NCBI GenBank assembly: GCA_012842645.1
Contig: DUSJ01000414.1
Location: 1 to 5,401, forward strand
Direction of reading: 5' to 3'
Origin: Clostridiaceae bacterium
Lineage (GTDB): Bacteria; Bacillota; Clostridia; DSM-8532
DNA: 5,401 bases
Positions 1 through 4,440 of this stretch are shown here, in pieces; position 1 is the first letter of the stretch; every line of letters starts with the position of its first letter. Made by a program: the position numbers and the translations under genes. The notes beneath the pieces are model-generated. The model saw only the letters and a list, made by a program, of their open reading frames with translations. It searched no databases and was not told the DNA's origin.

Positions 1-2
1 AG

Positions 3-71
3 CAGCATTTCAACATGTTGTTCAACTACCTGAATTCCCATAGCAAACCGGCACAACAGCAGCCGCAATAA
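3..71 (+). CDS. C-terminal end of an upstream small protein (5' truncated by window)
   Basis: Only the last 22 codons and a TAA stop are present, reading QHFNMLFNYLNSHSKPAQQQPQ in the one frame of the + strand that stays open to a stop abutting the next gene. The TAA stop overlaps the Shine-Dalgarno site of the following CotF-type gene, and the two genes are 12 nt apart, so they are almost certainly co-transcribed and possibly translationally coupled. A Gln/Pro-rich tail after a helical HFNMLFNYL stretch resembles the ends of small helical coat-associated proteins that often sit beside CotF-type genes in clostridia. That is inference from context and composition; the fragment is too short to assign a family. 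Confidence 0.6.
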   Translation, partial: QHFNMLFNYLNSHSKPAQQQPQ

Positions 72-76
72 GGAGG
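71..76 (+). promoter_or_regulatory. Ribosome binding site choosing the ATG at 84
   Basis: AGGAGG begins inside the TAA stop codon of the upstream gene. The ATG at 78 lies 1 nt from it, too close for initiation, whereas the ATG at 84 lies 7 nt away, so the coat gene is started at 84. Confidence 0.85.
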
Positions 77-83
77 TATGAGT

Positions 84-365
84 ATGCATCAGACACCCAC
101 ATTTTCCGATCAGGAAATAATGAATGACGTCCTGAGCAGCGAAAAACAGATGATCACTGCTTACGGCACCTATCTTGCCGAATCCACCTGCGAGAATTTA
201 CGCAGCGAACTGGCGAAGATAATAAACGACAAGCAGCAGATTCAATATCAGATATTTGATGCCATGCAGAAAAAGGGCTGGTACAATGTGAAAAATGCAA
301 ACATGAACGACGTTCAGACTGCCGCCCAGAAGTACCAGAACATTCAGCAGAGCATGCTGCAGTAA
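84..365 (+). CDS. CotF-type spore coat protein
   Basis: A 93-residue, mostly helical protein with no signal peptide or membrane segment. The stretch from SDQEIMNDVLSSEKQMI through LRSELAKIINDKQQIQYQIFDAMQKKGWY (roughly residues 8-68) follows the Coat F pattern: a D-x-L-x-x-x-K start, a conserved helix with Y and E, then a second helix with paired Gln residues ending in an F-D-A-M-x-x-x-G-W-Y turn. Members are small proteins of the spore coat of Bacilli and Clostridia and are structural, with no known enzymatic activity. It is the second gene of at least a two-gene + strand unit and ends 5 nt before a strong terminator. Family assignment is by pattern recognition; the exact coat layer and partners cannot be inferred. 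An alternative start at 78 would add two residues. Confidence 0.85.
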   Translation: MHQTPTFSDQEIMNDVLSSEKQMITAYGTYLAESTCENLRSELAKIINDKQQIQYQIFDAMQKKGWYNVKNANMNDVQTAAQKYQNIQQSMLQ

Positions 366-370
366 TAAAA

Positions 371-399
371 AGATCGGCTTAAAGAGCCGATCTTTTTTT
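371..399. terminator. Bidirectional rho-independent terminator between convergent genes
   Basis: A perfect 9-bp stem AGATCGGCT / AGCCGATCT closes a 5-nt loop (380-384). It is followed by seven T on the + strand (393-399, the first pairing in the stem). On the - strand the same stem is followed by TTTTATT (complement of 364-370). It therefore ends the coat operon, starting 5 nt after its stop, and can also stop transcripts arriving from the gntR side. Confidence 0.93.
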
Positions 400-431
400 A
401 TATTATAAATATAATTGCTTTCATTATAATA

Positions 432-459
432 TGAATCCTTTGCTGCGCTCAGGATGACA
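432..459 (-). repeat. Single copy of a putative dispersed intergenic palindromic repeat
   Basis: On the - strand this 28-nt segment starts TGTCATCCTGAGCGCAGC and continues AAAGGATTCA. It has a short stem ATCCT/AGGAT, a GC/GC inner pair after two mismatches, and a small loop. From memory it matches a short motif (TGTCATYCTGAGCG, then a purine-rich AGCRAAGRAT) seen in many copies between genes in numerous bacterial genomes, with no settled function. It begins 10 nt beyond the gntR stop codon. Only one copy is in the window, so repeat status rests on recognition and not on internal evidence. Confidence 0.5.
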
Positions 460-468
460 GCGGAGATG

Positions 469-1203
469 TCACTTATGATTTTCGAACTGAAGTCTTGTCT
501 TATCTGCCCTGTACTTGGTGATTATGTACTCGACAGGCTGTCCGCTCTTGGAATAAAGGATGTTCTTGATCCTGATGAGCGGCTGTCCCGGCTGCAGTTT
601 CAGGTAAAGGGCTTCCTTCTGGTCGGTGCTTATTATGTCAAGAGTGCTCCTGGTACTGTTAGGGATAAGGGGATATTTCCCCCTGAGGACATCCTTGTTT
701 GACTGCAGGTCTTCTATGACCTCCGGGAAAAGGGACAGCGGTATGTATGAAATACTCAATGATACCATATCATTACCCAGTGGGTTGGTGAACGTGATTG
801 CCGCAAACTCCGTTTTCCCGTCCGGTTTCAGGTTGAAAGCCTCCACAAGTTCGGGATAATCCTGGCCTGTAACTATCTCCGTATTGATAATGTCTTTTTC
901 CGAGGGATTCTTGCTGTCAAGGATAGAATCTGTGAACCCGGTATAATCCTTGATGCTTATCTGGGTCTTGCGTGCCGATACAAAAGTGCCTTTGCCTTTC
1001 AGTTTATATAATTGCCCGCTGGCGGTAAGTTCGTTGATAGCTTGTCTTACGGTAGGTCTTGATATATTATATTGCTCACAAAAATCCTGTTCTGACGGGA
1101 TTTTCTGATCTGCTGCAAAATCACCATTCTCTATTTTCTCAAGGATCAGGTTTTTAAGCTGGCAATACAGCGGAGCATTACTATATTTATTTATCGCTAC
1201 CAT
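469..1203 (-). CDS. GntR-family transcriptional regulator, HutC subfamily (wHTH + UTRA)
   Basis: A 244-residue cytoplasmic DNA-binding regulator. Residues about 10-75 form the GntR winged helix-turn-helix: PLYCQLKNLILEKIENGDF, then KIPSEQDFCEQYNISRPTVR (recognition helix about 48-63), then the wing YKLKGKGTFV. Residues about 95-238 fit the UTRA effector-binding fold of the HutC subfamily, including the late G-Q-P-V-E-Y-x-x-x-x-Y-R-A-D block typical of its end. Length is normal for the family (about 240). The start at 1203 is chosen because GGAGG lies 7 nt upstream; a longer frame to 1239 has no ribosome site there. HutC-type proteins bind small ligands, often sugar phosphates or amino-acid derivatives; the ligand cannot be read here. 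The gene lies 103 nt downstream of purB on the same strand, with its own candidate promoter and a palindromic segment near +1, suggesting autoregulation and possibly control of purB. Confidence 0.93.
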   Translation of the reverse strand: MVAINKYSNAPLYCQLKNLILEKIENGDFAADQKIPSEQDFCEQYNISRPTVRQAINELTASGQLYKLKGKGTFVSARKTQISIKDYTGFTDSILDSKNPSEKDIINTEIVTGQDYPELVEAFNLKPDGKTEFAAITFTNPLGNDMVSLSISYIPLSLFPEVIEDLQSNKDVLRGKYPLIPNSTRSTLDIISTDQKEALYLKLQPGQPLIRIKNILYSKSGQPVEYIITKYRADKTRLQFENHK

Positions 1204-1210
1204 TACTTTA

Positions 1211-1215
1211 CCTCC
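1211..1215 (-). promoter_or_regulatory. Ribosome binding site of the GntR gene
   Basis: GGAGG on the - strand lies 7 nt before the ATG at 1203 and fixes this start over the in-frame upstream start at 1239, which would place the site inside the coding frame. Confidence 0.85.
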
Positions 1216-1241
1216 GTTTAAGTTTATTATTCTTATCAATA

Positions 1242-1260
1242 TGACGACATGACAATATTA
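1242..1260 (-). promoter_or_regulatory. Candidate operator, gntR copy of an element shared with the purB leader
   Basis: The + strand reads TGACGACATGACAATATTA; the purB leader has TTACAACATGGCAATATAA at 2785-2803, in the same orientation, with 15 of 19 identical and a core of 11 of 12. Overlapping it, ATGACGACAT (1241-1250) is a 10-bp palindrome with one mismatched pair. It covers the candidate -10 box and start site of gntR, where a repressor would act. Binding by the GntR product is inference. Confidence 0.35.
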
Positions 1261-1283
1261 CATTATGGAAAGCATTTATTCAA
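1255..1283 (-). promoter_or_regulatory. Candidate sigma-A promoter of gntR
   Basis: On the - strand TTGAAT (1283-1278) and TAATAT (1260-1255) are separated by 17 nt; each matches 4 of 6 consensus positions. It predicts a start near 1248 and a leader of about 45 nt. A competing reading, TTGTCA (1255-1250) with AATAAT (1231-1226) and an 18-nt spacer, would leave almost no leader before the ribosome site. Read-through from purB is also possible, as no clear terminator lies between them. Confidence 0.4.
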
Positions 1284-1285
1284 TA

Positions 1286-1297
1286 GGTCTTTTGACC
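1286..1297. promoter_or_regulatory. Short dyad GGTC-N4-GACC behind purB
   Basis: GGTCTTTTGACC is a perfect 4-bp inverted repeat with a TTTT centre, immediately upstream of the candidate gntR -35 box. The half-sites GGTC and GACC equal those in known HutC-type operators such as the DasR site (TGGTCTAGACCA), but here the spacing is 4 and not 2. It is too weak a hairpin, and lacks a U tract, to be a terminator. Function is uncertain. Confidence 0.25.
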
Positions 1298-1306
1298 CTT
1301 AACAAT

Positions 1307-2734
1307 TCATGCTCTCAGTTCAACATTGGTTTCTTCAGCGTTGTTTCTCTTAAGTAATGGCATCACATGTTCCGACAGGAACTCTTCCACCTGTTCCCGG
1401 CTTCTTCCGATATAGTTTTCAGGCGCAAGGGTTTTTAAGAGTTCCTCTTTATTGATATCAAAGATGGGATCTTCAGCGATCCTGTCAATCAGGTCGTTTG
1501 GTTTTCCTTCCTCTTTTACACGGCGTGCGGCTTCCATGGAATGGACACGTATACGCTCGTGCAAGACCTGCCTGTCACCTCCCCGCTTAACAGCTTCCAT
1601 AATGATGTTTTCGGTTGCCATGAATGGTAGCTCTTCCATTATTCTTTTTCGAATCATCTGTGGATATACTACGATTCCTTCGGCGACATTATTGTATATG
1701 TTGAGAATAGCGTCTACGGCCAGGAATGCTTCGGAAAGGCTAATCCTTTTATTGGCCGAATCATCCAGAGTTCTTTCGAACCATTGGGCAGACGCGGTCA
1801 TTGCGGGATTAAGCGCATCAACGATAACATACCGTGCCAGCGACGTAATCCTTTCACATCTCATAGGATTACGCTTATAAGCCATAGCGGACGAACCTAT
1901 CTGGGTTTTCTCGAAGGGTTCCTCCATTTCCTTCAGGTTTGCCGACAGGCGCATATCGTAACTGAATTTGCTTGCGCTTTGGGCTACCTGGCTCAATACG
2001 TTGAGTATGCGTGAATCCTGTTTTCTTGAATATGTCTGGCCTGAAACAGGCATTACTTCGCTGAATCCCATTTTTTTGGCGATCATTTTATCCAGCTTTT
2101 TGACTTTTTCATGATCACCGTTGAACAGGGCCAGGAAGCTTGCCTGTGTACCGGTGGTTCCCTTGCTGCCAAGAGGTCTCAGAGTGGAAATAACAAAATC
2201 TATTTCTTCGACATCAAGCATGAGATCCATAATCCACAGACATGCCCTTTTCCCAACCGTTACGAGCTGGGCAGGCTGGTAATGGGTATATCCGAGGACA
2301 GGCATATCCTTGTATTTATCTGCGAAACGGGCCAGTTTGGATATGACTGAAAGGACTTTCTTTTTTACTATTTTCAGTGCTTCCCTGTAAATTATGATAT
2401 CGGTATTGTCACCTACATAACAGGAAGTGGCTCCGAGATGGATAATTCCTTTTGCTTTTTCACACTGCGCCCCGTATGCGCGCACATGGGCCATTACATC
2501 ATGGCGGGTTTCCTTTTCTATCTGTTCTGCAAGTTCGTAATTTATATTATCCTGGTATTTTTTCAGTTCTTCTATCTGCTCGTCGGTAATATCAAGACCA
2601 AGTTCCTTTTCCGCTTCTGCTAAGGCTATCCAGAGTTTTCTCCATGTTTTGAATTTGACATGTGGCGAAAAAAGCTCCAACATCTCCTGACTGGCATAAC
2701 GTGTATTGAAAGGACTTTCGTATGAGTTACGCAA
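1307..2734 (-). CDS. purB: Adenylosuccinate lyase
   Basis: A 475-residue cytoplasmic enzyme of the fumarase/aspartase superfamily. It performs two steps of purine synthesis: SAICAR to AICAR plus fumarate, and adenylosuccinate to AMP plus fumarate. The superfamily signature is SSAMAYKRNP at 281-290, carrying the catalytic serine on the flexible loop. Also visible are RHDVMAHV (77-84), GATSCYVGDN (101-110) and THYQPAQ (150-156), whose H151 is the expected catalytic histidine. The K-R-N-P signature and the length match the longer PurB type found in clostridia and eukaryotes, not the shorter (about 430 aa) Bacillus type. Translation begins at a TTG: GGAGG lies 9 nt upstream and RNSYESPFNTRYAS directly after it is the expected N-terminus. 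No other purine gene is adjacent; it has its own candidate promoter and is followed by a GntR regulator 103 nt away. Confidence 0.97.
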   Translation of the reverse strand: MRNSYESPFNTRYASQEMLELFSPHVKFKTWRKLWIALAEAEKELGLDITDEQIEELKKYQDNINYELAEQIEKETRHDVMAHVRAYGAQCEKAKGIIHLGATSCYVGDNTDIIIYREALKIVKKKVLSVISKLARFADKYKDMPVLGYTHYQPAQLVTVGKRACLWIMDLMLDVEEIDFVISTLRPLGSKGTTGTQASFLALFNGDHEKVKKLDKMIAKKMGFSEVMPVSGQTYSRKQDSRILNVLSQVAQSASKFSYDMRLSANLKEMEEPFEKTQIGSSAMAYKRNPMRCERITSLARYVIVDALNPAMTASAQWFERTLDDSANKRISLSEAFLAVDAILNIYNNVAEGIVVYPQMIRKRIMEELPFMATENIIMEAVKRGGDRQVLHERIRVHSMEAARRVKEEGKPNDLIDRIAEDPIFDINKEELLKTLAPENYIGRSREQVEEFLSEHVMPLLKRNNAEETNVELRA

Positions 2735-2743
2735 CTTAAGTGA

Positions 2744-2748
2744 CCTCC
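2744..2748 (-). promoter_or_regulatory. Ribosome binding site supporting the TTG start of purB
   Basis: GGAGG (extended to CCGGAGGT) lies 9 nt before the TTG at 2734. No ATG occurs in frame until residue 18, which would cut into the conserved N-terminal region, so the TTG is the start. Confidence 0.85.
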
Positions 2749-2784
2749 GGATATATGTTATGTCATTATTACGTAATTACATAG

Positions 2785-2803
2785 TTACAACATGGCAATA
2801 TAA
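2785..2803 (-). promoter_or_regulatory. Candidate operator, purB copy of the shared element
   Basis: TTACAACATGGCAATATAA on the + strand matches the gntR promoter element at 1242-1260 in 15 of 19 positions and in the same orientation. It would lie in the purB leader, roughly +15 to +33 from the predicted start. Beside it is the perfect 10-bp palindrome ATTACGTAAT (2768-2777). A repressor bound here could block elongation or early initiation; no direct evidence. Confidence 0.35.
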
Positions 2804-2823
2804 TATTCTTATGTGCATGGAAT

Positions 2824-2852
2824 ATTATATAACTTATTAGACCAAAAATCCA
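2824..2852 (-). promoter_or_regulatory. Candidate sigma-A promoter of purB
   Basis: On the - strand a perfect TATAAT (2829-2824) follows TGGATT (2852-2847, 3 of 6 consensus) after 17 nt. The predicted start near 2817 gives a leader of about 83 nt. The spacer contains TGGTCTA (2844-2838), which equals one half of a HutC/DasR-type operator, though the opposite half is missing. The surroundings are A/T-rich, so other -10-like sites exist by chance. Confidence 0.5.
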
Positions 2853-2963
2853 GTGCAAAATGTATAATTATAAGAATTATTATTTAGCTGTACTAATACA
2901 TTCTTCCATATTTTTTATCACGCAGGGTAATAAAATCCTATCCTTATTAAACCAGTTATGAAC

Positions 2964-3018
2964 AAAAAATTACATCCCGAAGAAGCAATCCAATGTATCT
3001 CTCGCTTCATCCGGGATG
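2964..3018 (-). terminator. Interrupted-stem rho-independent terminator after aspT
   Basis: On the - strand CATCCCG (3018-3012) and GAAGC (3008-3004) pair with GCTTC (2986-2982) and CGGGATG (2979-2973). The two stem blocks are separated by a small internal loop (3 and 2 nt), with a 17-nt apical loop. TAA and six T (2969-2964) follow. It starts 45 nt beyond the aspT stop and separates aspT from purB transcription. The large loop is unusual for a terminator, so leakiness is possible. Confidence 0.75.
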
Positions 3019-3063
3019 ATATTTCGTTAAGAAAATTATTCATAAATAACCAGAAAGATGTTT

Positions 3064-4338
3064 TTACTGTCCAAGTATCCTGTCCAGCGCAGCAAGTTCG
3101 ACGCATACACAAAGAACTTCAATAGCTGTTCTAAGCTCAGGGATTGGCGGATATGTAGGAGCTATGCGTATATTGCTGTCTTTCGGGTCTTTCCCGTACG
3201 GGAATGTGGCGCCTGCGGGAGTAAATACGACTCCTGCTTCCTTGGCGAGCTGCACGGTCTTTTTCGCGCAGCCTTCATATACGTCAAGGCTTATGAAATA
3301 ACCGCCCTTAGGCTTGCTCCATGCTGCTATGCCTTTTCCGGAGAGATTTCTCTCCAGTATTTCAATGACAGCCTCGAATTTTGGCCTTACAATTTCGGCA
3401 TGCTTCTTCATATGCTCGGCTACGTTCTTCGCGTCCTTCAGGAACCGGACGTGAAGGAGCATGTTGATTTTGTCGGCTCCTATCGTCTGTATTGATATCA
3501 GCTTCTTGACATGATCTATATTGGCTTTGCTCGATGCCATGAAAGCCACCCCTGCGCCAGCGAATGTGACTTTCGAGGTAGAGCCGAACATGTATACCCT
3601 GTCAGGATTGCCTGCTTCCCGGCACAGGGATATGATATCGGCAAGTTTGTCGTGCTCATCGTAAAGGTGATGCAGGCAGTACGCGTTGTCCCACATTATA
3701 ATGAAGTCAGGAGCCTTGGTCTTCATGTATGCCAGTCTTCTTACCACATCGTCGGAGTATGTTATCCCTGTAGGATTGCTGTACATGGGTACTGACCACA
3801 TGCCTTTAATGGTCTCGTCTTCAGAAACCAGCGATTCAATCATATCCATGTCGGGACCGTCCTCTTTCATGGGCACGGTTATCATTTCAACGCCGAACAG
3901 TTCTGTAATCGCAAAATGCCTGTCATAGCCGGGAGCCGGGCATAAGAATTTAATTTTGTCCAGCTTGCTCCAGGGCTTTTCAAAACCGTTGAGCCCGTGG
4001 TTGAAAGCTCTGGCGATTAAGTCATACATTAAATTCAGGCTTGAGTTTCCGCCTATGATAAGCTCGTCGGTAGAAACATTGAACAATTCTGCAAAAAGAG
4101 CCTTACACTCGTTTATTCCGTCCATCATTCCATAATTGCGGCAGTCGACGCCATCCTCGGTAAACAGGCTGCCAATATTGCTAAAAAGACCATTTGACAG
4201 GTCAAGCTGCTCGGGACAGGGTTTGCCCCTTGACATGTCCAGTTTAAGTCCTTGCTTTTTGTAATCCTCGTATTTGCGGGCAAGTTCATTTCTTCTTTCA
4301 TATAGTTCATCTCTGCTGAATCCCTGATAAGCCTGCAT
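3064..4338 (-). CDS. aspT: Aspartate aminotransferase, AspT type (class Ic, PLP-dependent)
   Basis: A 424-residue cytoplasmic fold-type I aminotransferase, expected to interconvert aspartate plus 2-oxoglutarate and oxaloacetate plus glutamate. It reads as a close relative of Corynebacterium glutamicum AspT: LKLDMSRGKPCPEQLD (31-46), RNYGMMDGI (67-75), PAPGYDRHFAITELFG (134-149), VPMKEDGPDMD (155-165) and WSVPMYSNPTG (181-191). PLP-site residues are visible: N188 in SNPTG, D217 and Y220 in WDNAY, the Schiff-base lysine K256 in STSK, and R391 in NIRIAPT for the substrate carboxylate. Length is typical. The start at 4338 has GGAGG 6 nt upstream; the frame extends to 4413, but those 25 extra residues are encoded by the promoter and ribosome-site region. 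The gene has its own strong promoter, a terminator behind it, and an unusual self-complementary leader. Substrate preference within the family is not certain from sequence. Confidence 0.93.
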   Translation of the reverse strand: MQAYQGFSRDELYERRNELARKYEDYKKQGLKLDMSRGKPCPEQLDLSNGLFSNIGSLFTEDGVDCRNYGMMDGINECKALFAELFNVSTDELIIGGNSSLNLMYDLIARAFNHGLNGFEKPWSKLDKIKFLCPAPGYDRHFAITELFGVEMITVPMKEDGPDMDMIESLVSEDETIKGMWSVPMYSNPTGITYSDDVVRRLAYMKTKAPDFIIMWDNAYCLHHLYDEHDKLADIISLCREAGNPDRVYMFGSTSKVTFAGAGVAFMASSKANIDHVKKLISIQTIGADKINMLLHVRFLKDAKNVAEHMKKHAEIVRPKFEAVIEILERNLSGKGIAAWSKPKGGYFISLDVYEGCAKKTVQLAKEAGVVFTPAGATFPYGKDPKDSNIRIAPTYPPIPELRTAIEVLCVCVELAALDRILGQ

Positions 4339-4340
4339 TT

Positions 4341-4410
4341 CAAACCTCCGAATAACCACAATTATTACTTCGATTCTTTTACATATTGTATGATAGGATC
4401 GGAGGTTTTG
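4341..4410 (-). promoter_or_regulatory. Inverted repeat pairing the aspT ribosome site with its own promoter spacer
   Basis: On the - strand CAAAACCTCCGA (4410-4399) is complementary to TCGGAGGTTTG (4351-4341), 11 bp with one bulged A, around a 47-nt loop. The right-hand arm on the map (4399-4410) lies in the -35/spacer region, so only transcripts started further upstream would carry it. In those the ribosome site would be masked. Confidence 0.5.
4345..4349 (-). promoter_or_regulatory. Ribosome binding site of aspT
   Basis: GGAGG on the - strand, 6 nt before the ATG at 4338, decides this start over the upstream in-frame ATG at 4413, which lacks any such site. The same bases form part of an 11-nt arm that is complementary to a segment inside the aspT promoter (4399-4410). 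Confidence 0.88.
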
Positions 4411-4413
4411 CAA
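4385..4413 (-). promoter_or_regulatory. Sigma-A promoter of aspT
   Basis: On the - strand TTGCAA (4413-4408, 4 of 6 consensus) and TACAAT (4390-4385, 5 of 6) are exactly 17 nt apart. The predicted start near 4378 gives a leader of about 40 nt. The best-looking promoter in the window. Confidence 0.65.
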
Positions 4414-4437
4414 GTTTTAATTTCTAAAATTGCAAAA
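4406..4437. repeat. A/T-rich dyad overlapping the aspT -35 box
   Basis: TTTTGCAA (4406-4413) and TTGCAAAA (4430-4437) are perfect 8-bp inverted arms. After one bulged G, TTTTA (4415-4419) and TAAAA (4425-4429) extend the pairing, leaving a 5-nt loop. No U tract follows on either strand, so it is not a normal terminator. It could be an operator at the -35 box or a hairpin in mRNA reading out of the carboxypeptidase gene. Confidence 0.5.
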
Positions 4438-4440
4438 TTG

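Larger units (their letters stand above)
2735..3063. other. 329-nt intergenic region between aspT and purB
   Basis: This A/T-rich gap holds, in - strand order, the aspT terminator (about 3018-2964), an unassigned stretch (about 2963-2853), the purB promoter and the purB leader. I looked for a purine, ZTP or other known riboswitch before purB and saw none of their conserved cores. In the unassigned part the only structure is a weak all-A/T hairpin with an 8-bp arm (one wobble pair) around 2913-2935. No credible coding frame lies here. Confidence 0.7.

Noticed and set aside
454..702. 82-codon + strand frame opposite gntR
   Set aside because: It lies antisense inside the clear GntR coding region, has no ribosome site, and its translation resembles no family; its first bases are also part of the repeat region.
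1204..1306. Terminator between purB and gntR
   Set aside because: The only dyad, GGTC-N4-GACC, has a 4-bp stem and no U tract, so efficient termination is not expected.
1452..1880. 142-codon + strand frame opposite purB
   Set aside because: Antisense to highly conserved PurB sequence including its signature region; no ribosome site, and composition is as expected for a mirror frame.
2735..3063. Purine-type riboswitch in front of purB
   Set aside because: None of the conserved loop or junction sequences of purine or ZTP riboswitches could be found on the - strand in this gap.
2918..3112. 64-codon - strand frame across the end of aspT and its terminator
   Set aside because: It overlaps aspT in another frame and runs through the terminator hairpin, with no ribosome site before its ATG.
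3058..3495. 145-codon + strand frame opposite the 3' part of aspT
   Set aside because: Antisense to conserved aminotransferase residues; cysteine- and arginine-rich translation without recognisable domains, no Shine-Dalgarno site.
4339..4413. 25-residue N-terminal extension of AspT
   Set aside because: These codons cover the promoter and ribosome site, do not resemble the family's N-terminus, and the ATG at 4413 has no ribosome site.
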